Shown piece by piece: positions 25,556-34,079 of a stretch of DNA of 64,000 bases. The stretch is from the NCBI GenBank assembly GCA_963810815.1, contig CAWEPB010000004.1:434001-498000 (forward strand), read 5' to 3'. The DNA is from CAVQWT01 sp963810815 (GTDB lineage: Bacteria; Pseudomonadota; Gammaproteobacteria; Burkholderiales; Casimicrobiaceae). The notes beneath the pieces are model-generated. The model had not been told where the DNA came from. It did no database searches and saw nothing but the letters and a program-made list of their open reading frames with translations. The first letter of the stretch is position 1. Each line of letters starts with the position of its first letter. Position numbers and translations under genes: made by a program.

Positions 25556-25783
25556 TCAATCGTCGGCCAGCACGAGGAACTGGTCCTTCGTGGCCGAGCA
25601 GTTGGGGCAGGTCCAGTGCGGCGGCAACGCCGAGAACGGCGTGCCGGCGGGGATCTGCCAGACGCTGTCGCCCTCGGCCGGGTCGTACACGTACCAGCAG
25701 ACCTTGCATTCCATCCGGCGGTCGGCGCCGCCCCCGGCGGCATCGCCGTACCCCTCGAACGTCGGCGGCGGCTTCAGCGACAT
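25556..25783 (-). CDS. hoxR: rubredoxin HoxR/HupI
   Basis: The product has 75 residues with two rubredoxin knuckles, ECKVCWYVYDP and WTCPNCSATKDQF, binding one iron by four Cys. In Hox/Hup clusters this rubredoxin is needed for assembly of the unusual proximal cluster of oxygen-tolerant hydrogenases under aerobic conditions. Present directly after hoxQ (4-bp gap), as in C. necator. Confidence 0.94.
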   Translation of the reverse strand: MSLKPPPTFEGYGDAAGGGADRRMECKVCWYVYDPAEGDSVWQIPAGTPFSALPPHWTCPNCSATKDQFLVLADD

Positions 25784-25787
25784 GGCG

Positions 25788-26669
25788 TCAGGCCGGACAG
25801 GATTCGCTCATCCACGCGACCAGCTCGGCGAGCCGCTCGCGCGTGTCCTCGAGGTCCTCGGTCGCGGCCAGCGCGACTTCGGGCACGACGACGACCTCGA
25901 TGGTGTTGAGGATCAGCGTGTTCATCTGGTTGAAGTACTGGACGCGCCAGACGTCGCGCGCGCCGGTCGACGTGATCCGGCAGTTGCCGAAGCCGCGGGA
26001 GATGATGGCGACCGCGCCCACCGGCAGCGCGGACTCGAGCACCGCGTGGTCCTCGGGCGTCATCGGGAACAGCGTCAGGTTGACCACGTGCGCCGGCGCG
26101 CCGGGCGCGCGCAGCTCGCGCATCTGCGCGCCGATCTCGTGCAGCAGCGCCGGCGAGTTCATCGCCCCCGGCGGCACGTCGACCGAGGGCAGCGACGACG
26201 ACGCGCCGGCGCGCGCCGCCTCGATCACCACGCGCGGCAGCGGCGCCGCCTCGATGGTGTCGGAGACGAGGTTGAAGCCGGCATCGAACGCGAGCACGCG
26301 CCACAGACCGGTGAACACGCTTTCCTGGATCCGGTAGCTCGTCGCGCCCTTCACCTGCACCACGACCTCGCCCTCGCCCAGCATTTCGTTGACCAGCGCC
26401 ATCGTCGCGGGCGGCAGCTGCGCGAGCTCCATGCTGGGGCCCGGGGACCCGGTCGCAGGGTCCCAGGACTCGAGCCGCGCGAGGAACGCGGCGAGCGTGT
26501 CGCGCGCGGCGGTCATCGCCTGCGCGTCCGCGTGCTCCGGCGGGATCGGCATCCGGAAGGTGTTCATGTCGCGCGGCATCGCCAGATACTGCAGCTCGGC
26601 GTCGTCCTCCGGCTGGGTACCGGGCCCGACGACGCGCACCGGGAAGGGGTTCACCACATCGCGATCCAT
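25788..26669 (-). CDS. hoxQ: hydrogenase assembly protein HoxQ/HupH
   Basis: The product has 293 residues. The start ATG 26669 (MDRDVVNPFPVRVVGPG) is one base after the hoxO stop. It has the HupH/HyaF features: a Pro-rich N-terminus, a central domain (MNTFRMPIPPEHADA), then two similar C-terminal domains ending NQMNTLILNTIEVVVVPEVALA. HoxQ works with HoxO on the small-subunit precursor. The Cys in FGNCRIT is family-typical. Confidence 0.92.
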   Translation of the reverse strand: MDRDVVNPFPVRVVGPGTQPEDDAELQYLAMPRDMNTFRMPIPPEHADAQAMTAARDTLAAFLARLESWDPATGSPGPSMELAQLPPATMALVNEMLGEGEVVVQVKGATSYRIQESVFTGLWRVLAFDAGFNLVSDTIEAAPLPRVVIEAARAGASSSLPSVDVPPGAMNSPALLHEIGAQMRELRAPGAPAHVVNLTLFPMTPEDHAVLESALPVGAVAIISRGFGNCRITSTGARDVWRVQYFNQMNTLILNTIEVVVVPEVALAATEDLEDTRERLAELVAWMSESCPA

Positions 26670-26670
26670 G

Positions 26671-27223
26671 TCAGGCTCCGCAGGAATTGGAGGAAGCGGG
26701 AGGCGCCGCACCGGCCGCGGTCACCGCAATGCCGATCGAGGGCGGGCGGATCGGCTCGGCGGCGAGCAGCGCGGCGACCTCCTCGAGGTATTCGTCCCAG
26801 TTGCGCAGGCCGTCGATCGTGCCGACGTAGTGGCCGTCCCTGAGCACGACCAGCGCCGGCCACCGGCGGAAGCCGAAGCGCGCGTGCACCGCGCGCGCCA
26901 CTTCGGGAAACAGCACGGCGGCGCGCAGCCGGCCGGGAAACGCGCGCAGGATCTCCGGCGCGATGACCGCGAGATCGAGCGTCTCCTTGAAGCGGATCGG
27001 GTCCTCGGTGAACACCAGCAGCGCGTGGCCGGGCGCGTCGAGGAAGTCGTCGAGTGTCGCCGCCGTCGGCGCCTCGAAGCCGTGCCGGGTCTGGAGCTGC
27101 GCGACCAGAGGATGCGGCGGTTCCGGCGCCAGCGGCGGCAGCGGTAGGTGCAGCAGACGGCGACGCGACCGGCGGGGCGGATGGTGGGCCGAGTGGCGAA
27201 GGGGCGGTCGGGTCGAGCGTCAT
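26671..27223 (-). CDS. hoxO: hydrogenase small-subunit chaperone HoxO/HupG (HyaE family), probable frameshift near the start
   Basis: The conserved part is clear: PLVAQLQTRHGFEAPTA, then LLVFTEDPIRFKETLDLAVI, FPGRLRAAVLFPEV and FRRWPALVVLRDGHYVG, a thioredoxin-like fold that holds the Tat signal of HoxK. In its frame there is no ATG or GTG between the stop at 27220-27222 and GTG 27015, although homology begins about 35 codons before 27015. The expected start is ATG 27223 (MTLDPTAPSPLGPPS), overlapping the hoxL stop as ATGA but in another frame. A one-base shift around 27100-27160 would join them. Otherwise a non-standard start would be needed. Confidence 0.8.
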
Positions 27224-27531
27224 CGGGAGTTTCCTTTGAGGTGCGCGGGCAGCTGCGGCTCGCGGTCGGCGAGATCGGGAAAGAAGGCGTCGTACGACCC
27301 TTCGCCGGCCAGCGCCGCCTCGAGCGCGTCGAGCGCGGCGTCGGTCTCCCGCGCCTCGTCGGGCGAGAGCCTGCGGATGGCGCTGCCCTGGAACGCCAGC
27401 ACCCAGTCGCCGGGGGCGACGGTCTCGACCAGCAGCACGTTGAGGGTCTCGGTGCGGCCGCGACCGGAGCCGACGGCGGTCCCGTGGTCGGGCTCGACCG
27501 AGGCGATGCACATGGGGATGCCGACGCACAT
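27220..27531 (-). CDS. hoxL: HypC-family hydrogenase chaperone HoxL/HupF
   Basis: The product has 103 residues, starting MCVGIPMCIASV: Cys2 and the HypC fold. HoxL is the large-subunit-specific HypC paralogue of membrane-bound hydrogenases and has a longer C-terminal tail (FPDLADREPQLPAHLKG). It follows the hoxM stop after one base and overlaps the expected hoxO start. Confidence 0.93.
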   Translation of the reverse strand: MCVGIPMCIASVEPDHGTAVGSGRGRTETLNVLLVETVAPGDWVLAFQGSAIRRLSPDEARETDAALDALEAALAGEGSYDAFFPDLADREPQLPAHLKGNSR

Positions 27532-27532
27532 G

Positions 27533-28165
27533 TCAGCCGCCTTCGCGCGTCGCCAGCGGCGCCAGCAGCCGCTCGTCGCCGATGCGGCAGGCGTCGGCCG
27601 CCGACGGCCGGCCGCGCTCGTACTCGTCGAGCGCGAGCGCCGCGGCGTTGAGCGGCGGCACCGTTTCGCCTTCGGCGCGCGCGCGGCCGGCGAGCCCCCA
27701 CGCGGCCAGTTCGCGCGCCGCGAGCGCGACGGCCGGCGCGAGGCAGGCGCGCACCGGCAGCGTAAGGCTGCCGCCGAAGTCGGACAGTTCGACCGGCTGC
27801 ACGCCGATGACGGTGATCGCGTCGGGGTAGCGATCCTTGATCGCCGCCAGTGCGAGCACCTCGTTGAAGCCGGTCTGATGCGGCGACAGCTTCGCCGCGC
27901 CCCAGGCGGGCACCTCGGCGTCGCGCAGCACCTTGATGGTCCCGGGCACCAGCTTGAAATCGACGGCGTCGAACACGAGCACGCGTCGCGCCGATGCGAC
28001 CGCGTCGTACAGCGCAAGTCCGAGCGTTCCGCCATCCTGCAGTTCGACGCCCGGGGGAAACGCGAACGCCGCGTTGAGCGCCTCGACGGCCCGGACCCCG
28101 AACCCCTCGTCGGCCCAGAGCACGTTGCCGATGCCCAGAACCCTTGCCGCAATTCGCTGTTCCAC
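27533..28165 (-). CDS. hoxM: hydrogenase large-subunit maturation endopeptidase HoxM/HupD
   Basis: The product has 210 residues. VLGIGNVLWADEGFGVRAVE carries the first metal-sensing acidic residue; FDAVDFKLVPGTI and SPHQTGFNEVLALA complete the HycI/HupD family pattern. It removes the HoxG tail after DPCLACATH once nickel is inserted. The C-terminal ~40 residues are longer than in the E. coli enzymes. It has its own upstream regulatory region (28179-28243), so the maturation genes may be transcribed separately from hoxKGZ. Confidence 0.94.
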   Translation of the reverse strand: MEQRIAARVLGIGNVLWADEGFGVRAVEALNAAFAFPPGVELQDGGTLGLALYDAVASARRVLVFDAVDFKLVPGTIKVLRDAEVPAWGAAKLSPHQTGFNEVLALAAIKDRYPDAITVIGVQPVELSDFGGSLTLPVRACLAPAVALAARELAAWGLAGRARAEGETVPPLNAAALALDEYERGRPSAADACRIGDERLLAPLATREGG

Positions 28166-28178
28166 CCGCCCTCCGCCT

Positions 28179-28243
28179 GTTACGTCGGTCGTAACAAAGC
28201 GAAGGCTACCTGCGGCAGCGCGCCGCGTATTGAGCTACGTCAA
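28179..28243 (-). promoter_or_regulatory. hoxM upstream region: palindrome and FNR-like box
   Basis: GTTACGTCGGTCGTAAC (28179-28195) is a 6-5-6 inverted repeat. TTGAGCTACGTCAA (28230-28243) is FNR-like. The box centre to a start near 28195 is about 41 bp, with a weak -10 (TAGCCT) at 28203-28208, so the palindrome would overlap the transcription start. Function is inference. Confidence 0.4.
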
Positions 28244-28331
28244 CGGGAGCGGGGAACGGGGAACGGGTGCGATGCCGGGGCCGGCGGGTTCCTGCGGCGC
28301 CGCCCCGGCGAACCGCGGGGCGCCGGCCGAC

Positions 28332-28691
28332 TCAGGAACCGGCGGTGCCGGAACGCCGCCCGGAGGCGCGCACGCGGCGCACCGCGGCGTGCATGTCCCA
28401 GGCAACCTGCAGGTACATCCAGAACGCGGCGTCGTTGCCGAAGTACGCGCCCAGCCGCACGGCGGTGTCCGGCGTGATCGCCCGCCGGCCGTTGATGAGC
28501 TCGTTGACGCGCCGGCGCGACACGCCCAGCGCCGCGGCGAGGTCCGTCTGCGTGATCTTCAGCGGCCGCAGGAAGCGCGACTCCAGGAATTGCCCCGGAT
28601 GCGGCGGCCGCCGCGGCGAGGCCGCGAAGGGCGCCGGCCCTCCCCGGCCGGCGCCCTGCGGGCGCGAACCACTTCCTGTGCGTGCGAGCAT
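28332..28691 (-). CDS. HigA-type XRE-family regulator (orphan antitoxin-like)
   Basis: The product has 119 residues. After a ~30-residue Gly/Pro/Arg-rich N-terminus come RPPHPGQFLESRFLRPL and the helix-turn-helix TQTDLAAALGVSRRRVNELI with NGRRAITPDTAVRLGAYFGNDAAFWMYLQ, the HigA addiction-module pattern. No HigB-like toxin gene is adjacent. It sits between hoxZ (53 bp upstream) and hoxM, interrupting the usual hoxZ-hoxM junction. It may regulate its neighbours or be a leftover of a toxin-antitoxin pair. Family is certain, role unknown. Confidence 0.85.
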   Translation of the reverse strand: MLARTGSGSRPQGAGRGGPAPFAASPRRPPHPGQFLESRFLRPLKITQTDLAAALGVSRRRVNELINGRRAITPDTAVRLGAYFGNDAAFWMYLQVAWDMHAAVRRVRASGRRSGTAGS

Positions 28692-28744
28692 CGTCTCGGT
28701 CCTGGCGGGTCCGGCGTCACCCGTGCACGGAGGGCATCCCCTGG

Positions 28745-29461
28745 TCAGGCCCGGGGTTCGCGCTTGAACATGCGGATGCCGTTGATCATCGTGCCGATCA
28801 CCGACTCGCCGCTCATGATGTCCTCGCGGAACACCATGTACATGTGGATGAACGCGAAGATCAGCAGGTACCACATGGTGAAGATGTGCACCGTGCGGAC
28901 CGTCTGCGGTTCGCCCAGCAGCACCGTCACCCAGCCGAACAGGTTCATCCACGTCGTGCCCCACGGGTACTGCTGCGCGTAGAGTCCGAAGCCGGTCAGG
29001 ATCATGACGATGATCCCCAGCGTGAACATGAAGAACATGGCCGCCTGCGCCATCGGATTGTGGCCGACCCAGTGGTCGGACTCGCGGCGGACGAAGGCGT
29101 AGTACCCGGCCTGCCGGAAGAGGCCCTTCCACCACTCACCGCTCCAGAACGGGATGTGGAAGATCGTCCGCGCATGGTGATTGCCGACGATCGCCCAGTA
29201 CAGCCGCACCAGGAACGCCACCGCCAGCAGCCAGCCGGCGGTGAAGTGCACCATCCGGATCCAGCCGGTGACGAAGTAGTCGCTGGCATCCGCTCCCACC
29301 GCGAGCGCCGGCAGCGGCGCACTGATGAAGTACCCGGTCACGCCCAGCACCGTGAAGCACAGAACCGTCACCCAGTGCCAGAGGCGCACCGGCGCCTCGT
29401 ACACGTAGACGTCCGTCAGGGGCCCCGCCAGGACGCGGCCGGAGACAGGTTCGACGCGCAT
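28745..29461 (-). CDS. hoxZ: hydrogenase cytochrome b subunit HoxZ
   Basis: The product has 238 residues with four hydrophobic segments. VYEAPVRLWHWVTVLCFTVL, MVHFTAGWLLAVAFLVRLYW and VRTVHIFTMWYLLIFAFIHMYM carry the His ligands of two b-haems. It anchors HoxKG on the outer face of the inner membrane and passes electrons to the quinone pool. The start ATG 29461 has AAGGAG. It lies 16 bp after hoxG, as in other group 1 hydrogenase operons. Confidence 0.95.
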   Translation of the reverse strand: MRVEPVSGRVLAGPLTDVYVYEAPVRLWHWVTVLCFTVLGVTGYFISAPLPALAVGADASDYFVTGWIRMVHFTAGWLLAVAFLVRLYWAIVGNHHARTIFHIPFWSGEWWKGLFRQAGYYAFVRRESDHWVGHNPMAQAAMFFMFTLGIIVMILTGFGLYAQQYPWGTTWMNLFGWVTVLLGEPQTVRTVHIFTMWYLLIFAFIHMYMVFREDIMSGESVIGTMINGIRMFKREPRA

Positions 29462-29477
29462 CGTCGTCTCCTTCTCG

Positions 29478-31271
29478 TTAGCTCACCTTGACCGAAACGA
29501 TCTCTTCGCCTTCCGGGCTCATCACGTGCGTGGCGCACGCGAGGCACGGGTCGAAGCTGTGGATCGTACGGAGGATTTCCAGCGGCTGGGCCGGATTGAC
29601 CATCGGGGTGTTCATCAGCGCCGCTTCGTAGGCGCCGATCTGTCCCTTCTGGTCGCGCGGACCCGCGTTCCACGTCGTCGGCACCACGCACTGGTAGTTC
29701 TCGATCTTGGTGTTCTTGATCTTCACCCAGTGCGCCAGCGCGCCGCGCGGCGCCTCGACCGGCGCGACGCCCTTGGCCTCCGCGGGCCACGTCGACGGAT
29801 CCCACTTCTCGACGTTGGCCGTCGCCAGGTCGCCGGCCTTGATGTTGGCCATCAGCTGGTCGTAGAAATAGCGCATCTTGTGCGCCGCCCATTGGCACTC
29901 CAGCCCGCGGGCCGCCGTGCGTCCGAGCGTCGAGAACAGCGCGGTGATCGGCACGTCGAGCGCCTTCAGCACGCCGTTGACCTGCTCCTGGATCTCCTTG
30001 TTGCCGCGCGCGTAGGCGACGACGTAGCGGGCGAGCGGGCCGACCTCGACCGGGTGGCCCTTCCAGCGCGGCGACTTCACCCACGAGTACTTGGCGCTCT
30101 CGTCGATGTTCTCGATGTTGGTGCGCGTGCCCTTGGTGGCCGCGCCGAGCACGAAGTTCGGGTCGGTGACGCCGTCGAAGGGATGCAGGCCCTTCCCCTC
30201 GTCCGCGTACTTGTACCAGCTGTGCGTCACCCACTCCTGCACCTGGTCGGCCGCCTTGAGGTCGACCTCCAGCACGTTCTTGAGGTCGCCGCCGATGATC
30301 ACGCCCGAAGGCAGCAGCATGCTCTTGTTGGAGTAGTCGTTCGGGATGTCCGGGAAATCGCCGTAGGACATCAGGTTCTGGCCGGACAGCCCGCCGCCGA
30401 TCTTGGACCAGTCCTTGTAGAAGCTGGCGACCGCGAGCAGGTCCGGGATGTAGACCTGGTCGACGAACTCGATCGTGCGGTCGCAGATGTCCTTGACCAT
30501 GTTGAGCGTGGCCATGTTCACCGCGCCGACCGCGCCGGAGCCGTCGACGTTGAGCGGGCTGGGCACGCCGCCGACCAGCCAGTTCGGGTGCGGGTTCTTG
30601 CCGCCGAAGATCGTCTGGATCTTGACGATCTCCTTCTGGAAGTCCAGCGCCTCGAGGTAGTGCGTGGTCGCCATCAGGTTCGCTTCCGGCGGCAGCTTGT
30701 ACGCGGCGCTGCCCCAGTACCCGCCGGCGAAGATGCCGAGCTGCCCGCTCTCGACGAACTTCTTCAGCCGGCTCTGCACGTCGCGGAAGTAGCCCGGCGA
30801 GCTGTTGGGCCACGGCGAGATGCTCTGCTGCAGTTCCGAGGTCTTCTTCGGGTCGGCCTTCAGCGCCGAGACGATGTCGACCCAGTCAAGCGCGTGCAGG
30901 TGGTAGAAGTGCACCAGGTGGTCCTGCGCGTACAGCGTCGAGTGCATCAGGTTGCGGATGATGTTCGCGTTCTTCGGGATCTTGATGCCCAGCGCGTCCT
31001 CGACCGAGCGCACCGACGCCAGCGCGTGCACGCCCGTGCACACGCCGCAGATGCGCTCGACGAACGCCCACGCGTCGCGCGGGTCGCGGCCCTTGAGGAT
31101 GACCTCGAGACCGCGCCACATCGTGCCGGTGGACACCGCATTGCGGATCACGTTGTCCTTGTCGACGTTGACCTCGATCCGCAGGTGCCCCTCGATGCGG
31201 GTGATCGGGTCGACGACGATGCGCTTGCCGCTGTTGTCGAGCGTGAAACCTTGGGTTTGAGTGATGGCCAT
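29478..31271 (-). CDS. hoxG: [NiFe]-hydrogenase large subunit HoxG
   Basis: The product has 597 residues. The N-terminal nickel site ERICGVCTGVHALASVRSVEDA and the C-terminal SFDPCLACATHVMSPEGEEI supply the four Cys that bind Ni-Fe. The tail after the ATH His is removed by HoxM. RIEGHLR is the first signature. It oxidises hydrogen in the periplasm after co-export with HoxK. The length and ending match group 1 uptake enzymes. It starts two bases after the hoxK stop with a ribosome site inside hoxK. Confidence 0.97.
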   Translation of the reverse strand: MAITQTQGFTLDNSGKRIVVDPITRIEGHLRIEVNVDKDNVIRNAVSTGTMWRGLEVILKGRDPRDAWAFVERICGVCTGVHALASVRSVEDALGIKIPKNANIIRNLMHSTLYAQDHLVHFYHLHALDWVDIVSALKADPKKTSELQQSISPWPNSSPGYFRDVQSRLKKFVESGQLGIFAGGYWGSAAYKLPPEANLMATTHYLEALDFQKEIVKIQTIFGGKNPHPNWLVGGVPSPLNVDGSGAVGAVNMATLNMVKDICDRTIEFVDQVYIPDLLAVASFYKDWSKIGGGLSGQNLMSYGDFPDIPNDYSNKSMLLPSGVIIGGDLKNVLEVDLKAADQVQEWVTHSWYKYADEGKGLHPFDGVTDPNFVLGAATKGTRTNIENIDESAKYSWVKSPRWKGHPVEVGPLARYVVAYARGNKEIQEQVNGVLKALDVPITALFSTLGRTAARGLECQWAAHKMRYFYDQLMANIKAGDLATANVEKWDPSTWPAEAKGVAPVEAPRGALAHWVKIKNTKIENYQCVVPTTWNAGPRDQKGQIGAYEAALMNTPMVNPAQPLEILRTIHSFDPCLACATHVMSPEGEEIVSVKVS

Positions 31272-31273
31272 GA

Positions 31274-32374
31274 TTACTTCTCCACGTCGGACAGCTGGTC
31301 ATTGCGATTCTTGCTGCGCGCCTGCTTGATCGCGCTGACCGCGGCATGGGCCGCCACCGCGACGCCGGCCGCGGCGAGCGCGGTCAGGCCGATGCGGTTG
31401 GCCGTGCCTTCGACCCCGGCGATGCCCGGAATGCCGACCGTCGGCAGGTGCTGGTAGAACGAGCCCTTGTCCCAGAAGTCGTCCTCGGAGCAGCCGATGC
31501 AGCCGTGGCCGGACTGGATCGGGAACGACAGCCCCTCGTTCCAGCGCAGTGCCGAGCAGGCGTTGTACGTCGTCGGGCCCTTGCAGCCGACCTTGTAGAG
31601 GCAGTAGCCCATCCGCGCACCCGCGTCGTCGAAGTGTTCGACGAACTGGCCCGCGTCGAAGTGCGGCCGGCGGTAGCACTTGTCGTGCACGCGCTGGCTG
31701 TAGAACATCTTCGGGCGCCCCTGCGAATCGAGGTCGGGCAGGCGGTCGAACGTCAGCATGTAGGTGACGACGCCCGTCATCACTTCGGCGATCGGCGGGC
31801 AGCCCGGAACCTTGATGATCGGCTTGTCGGTGATGACCTTGTGCACCGGCGTTGCGCGGGTCGGGTTCGGCTTCGCGGCCTGCACGCAGCCCCAGGACGC
31901 GCAGCTGCCCCAGGAGATGATCGCCTTGGCATCTTTCGCGACGTGGCGCAGCTTCTCGACGAACGGCCGACCGCCCGGGATGCAGTAGATGCCGTCGTCG
32001 GCGAGCGGCGGATTGCCCTCGACGGCGAGGATGTAGTTGCCCTTGAACTTCGAGATCGTCTGCTCCAGCACCTCTTCGGCCTGGTGGCCCGCCGCCGCCA
32101 TCAGCGTGTCGTCGTAGTCGAGCGAGAGCATCGACAGCACGACGTCCTTGGCGAGCGGGTGCGCCGAGCGGATGAACGACTCGGTGCAGCAGGTGCATTC
32201 GAGGCCGTGCAGCCAGATCACCGGGGTGCGCTGCTTCGTCTGCATTGCCTGCGCGATCTGCTGCGCGCCGGCGTCGCCGAGCCCCAGCGAGGCCGCGGTG
32301 AGGCTGCAGAACTTGAGGAAGCTGCGACGCGAGATGCCTTGCCGGCGCATCAGCTCGTAATAGGTTTCGGTCAT
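31274..32374 (-). CDS. hoxK: [NiFe]-hydrogenase small subunit HoxK, oxygen-tolerant type
   Basis: The product has 366 residues, starting at ATG 32374 with GAGGAG. It has a Tat signal (SRRSFLKFCSL, residues ~15-50). All six Cys of the [4Fe-3S] proximal cluster are visible: three in LECTCCTES, two in WGSCASWGC and one in VPGCPP. The two extra Cys mark oxygen-tolerant group 1d-like hydrogenases. Medial and distal clusters are in HDKCYRR, GYCLYKVGCKGPTTYNACS and HGCIGCSEDDFWD. A C-terminal membrane helix (IGLTALAAAGVAVAAHAAVSA) contacts HoxZ. First gene of the operon, with an FNR-like promoter at 32452-32495. Confidence 0.97.
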   Translation of the reverse strand: MTETYYELMRRQGISRRSFLKFCSLTAASLGLGDAGAQQIAQAMQTKQRTPVIWLHGLECTCCTESFIRSAHPLAKDVVLSMLSLDYDDTLMAAAGHQAEEVLEQTISKFKGNYILAVEGNPPLADDGIYCIPGGRPFVEKLRHVAKDAKAIISWGSCASWGCVQAAKPNPTRATPVHKVITDKPIIKVPGCPPIAEVMTGVVTYMLTFDRLPDLDSQGRPKMFYSQRVHDKCYRRPHFDAGQFVEHFDDAGARMGYCLYKVGCKGPTTYNACSALRWNEGLSFPIQSGHGCIGCSEDDFWDKGSFYQHLPTVGIPGIAGVEGTANRIGLTALAAAGVAVAAHAAVSAIKQARSKNRNDQLSDVEK

Positions 32375-32451
32375 CGATCTCTCCTCGAGAGGCGGGCCGC
32401 GGGCGCGGTCGGTATGTGTTCCGCGTCCCGCGCGAATGGCGGACAACGAGC

Positions 32452-32495
32452 GTATTAGGAACCTCGGCACCGGGTCCGCAATTGACGCAGGTCAA
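32452..32495 (-). promoter_or_regulatory. hoxK promoter: FNR-like box and -10 element
   Basis: TTGACGCAGGTCAA (32482-32495) is a near-consensus FNR inverted repeat. On the minus strand TAATAC (32457 to 32452) is a good -10. A start near 32446 puts the box centre about 42 bp upstream, the class II FNR arrangement. Further upstream on the minus strand, at 32551-32567, is GTTACGGCAACCGTTAC, similar to the palindrome near hoxM. No sigma-54 element was found. Confidence 0.5.
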
Positions 32496-32635
32496 CCCGC
32501 GCCAACGATGTCGGGCGCGCGCCGAACGACACGCGCTGCACGATGAAAATGTAACGGTTGCCGTAACAGGTCCGCGGGGTCCCGTTCGCCGCCGCTCGGC
32601 CGGCCGCGAAGGCTCCGGTCCACGGCCGGCAACCA

Positions 32636-32718
32636 GCGCGCGACGACCAGCCAGCGACGACCGATGACCGACGAGCGACGACCAGCGACCGGCGAGCGAC
32701 GAGCGAGCGACGAGCGGC
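32636..32718. repeat. degenerate short repeats between hoxK and the V-ATPase
   Basis: Short GCGACGA, CGACCAG and GAGCGAC-type words recur many times in about 80 bp. The stretch lies in the 470-bp divergent intergenic region (32375-32846), where I see no gene. Confidence 0.5.
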
Positions 32719-32755
32719 GGACCGTGCCGCACCGCTGCGGCACACGCAAGGCAAG

Positions 32756-32769
32756 CTGACGCAGATCAA
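32756..32769 (+). promoter_or_regulatory. FNR-like box upstream of the V-ATPase operon
   Basis: CTGACGCAGATCAA has a perfect right half and a degenerate left half. It lies 78 bp before the first V-ATPase start, with a weak -10 candidate (CAGGAT, 32792-32797) about 30 bp downstream of its centre. Confidence 0.35.
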
Positions 32770-32846
32770 GCATCCCGGCACCGCGCCGGTGCAGGATGGG
32801 GCAGGAGGATGGGCTTCTTTCCGCCTGTGGAAAGGGGTGCCTGACG

Positions 32847-33234
32847 ATGACGCGCCTTCCGGTGTCGCCCGCAACGGCCGCCCGCGCGGATGAACGCGCG
32901 GCGGTGGAAGCGATCGCGCGTGTCCTCGATGCCGAGCGTGCCGCGCGCGAACGAATCCGGCAGCGCGGAAGCCGAGGCCGCGGCGCGCGAGGATGCGGCA
33001 CGCGCCGAGGCCCGCGCGATCGCCGAGCGCACCGAACGCCGGCTGGCGGCGGTGCGCGCCGCCTTCGCCGCGCGGACCGCGCGCGCCGTCGCGGCGGCCG
33101 CGGAGGAGGCGGCCGGACTCGACGCGCCGCACCTGCTTTCCCCCGCCGACGCGACGCTCGCCCGCGCTGCCGCCGCCGCGCTCGCGGCCGAACTGACCGC
33201 GAACCCTACCGGTCCCGCGAGGAGTCCGGGATGA
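32847..33234 (+). CDS. V-type ATPase operon coiled-coil protein (subunit H/G-like), with an apparent frameshift
   Basis: From ATG 32847 the frame encodes MTRLPVSPATAARADERA and a helical run to ERAARERIRQ. From about 32962 the adjoining frame continues the same helix (AEAEAAAREDAARAEARAI, ERTERRLAAVRAAFAARTA) to the stop at 33234, which overlaps the next ATG as ATGA. One extra base near 32962 would explain this. The joined product is about 128 residues, an Ala/Glu/Arg coiled coil like peripheral-stalk subunits. First gene of the operon; assignment rests on coiled-coil character and position. Confidence 0.65.
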
Positions 33235-34079
33235 ACGACGTCGCCTATGCGACCGCGCGCATCGCGGCGCGCTTCGGCGCGCGGCCCCAGGACGCCGACT
33301 GGCACCGCATCGAGCTGCAGCGCGCGCTGGCGGCGCTGCTCGAAGCGGCGCGCGGCACGCCGCTCGCGCGCCACACCGCGGGGGTCGCGTCGGGCCAGGA
33401 TGTGCACGCGATCGCCGCGGTGCTGCGCGGCCACCGCCGCGCGCTGGCGCGTGAAATCGGCGACTGGATGCCCGCCGGGTGGCGCCCGGCGCTGGCGTGG
33501 CTCGCCGTCGCGCCGGACCTGCCGGTGTGCGCACACCTTGCCGCCGGACGTCCGCCCCGGCCGTGGATGCGCGACGACGCCGTGTACGGGGCCCTGCTTG
33601 CCGCCGGCAACGATGCCGGTCCCGACGACGCTCCGGCACGCCCGGGACGCGTCGCCCCCGACGCGGCGCTCGCCGCCCTCGCGGCCGCGGGGAGCGATGC
33701 ATCGCCGGTCGGCGACCGCTGGCGGGCCGAATGGCACCGCCGCCTCCCGCAAGCCGCTTCGCCGACGCTCGCCGGGGCCGGACTGCGCGTCGCCGCGCAC
33801 TTCGGCGCCGCCTTCGGCCCGTCGTCCCCCGCTGCGCATGGCCCGGCGTCGCGGACCGCGTCCGCCGCGGCCATTCCCCAGGCCGCGCCGCCGCCCGCAG
33901 CGCCTGCCAGCGTCGCGCGCGCTGCGCTGTCGGCGCGGCTGACCCGGCTCTACCGTCGCTGCAGCAGCGAGCCCGCGGCCGCGTTCGCGTACCTGGGCCT
34001 CGTTCTCGTCGACCTGGAGCGGCTCGAAGGCGAGCTCGCGCGCCGCGCGCTGTTCCCCGACCTTCCGCTCGCCGCATGA
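33231..34079 (+). CDS. uncharacterised V-type ATPase operon protein (position of subunit C)
   Basis: The product has 282 residues, beginning MNDVAYATARIAARFGARP; the start is preceded by AGGAGTCCGGG. It is Ala/Arg-rich and mostly helical, with no membrane segment. N-terminal ~110 residues and the C-terminal ALSARLTRLYRRCSSEP stretch look best ordered; the middle is Pro/Ala-rich. ATGA overlaps on both sides show tight coupling with the stalk-like gene and vatI. By position it could replace subunit C/d, which links rotor and stator, but I see no sequence signature to prove it. Confidence 0.68.
   Translation: MNDVAYATARIAARFGARPQDADWHRIELQRALAALLEAARGTPLARHTAGVASGQDVHAIAAVLRGHRRALAREIGDWMPAGWRPALAWLAVAPDLPVCAHLAAGRPPRPWMRDDAVYGALLAAGNDAGPDDAPARPGRVAPDAALAALAAAGSDASPVGDRWRAEWHRRLPQAASPTLAGAGLRVAAHFGAAFGPSSPAAHGPASRTASAAAIPQAAPPPAAPASVARAALSARLTRLYRRCSSEPAAAFAYLGLVLVDLERLEGELARRALFPDLPLAA

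Noticed and set aside
32401..32580. Sigma-54 promoter for hoxK, as in C. necator
   Set aside because: No GG-N10-GC element with the right spacing was found; the closest (TGGCGCGGGTTGAC) lacks the GC. A -10 with an FNR-like box fits better.
32636..32718. Small gene in the hoxK-vat intergenic region
   Set aside because: Only low-complexity repeat words; no start with a ribosome site and no coding pattern.
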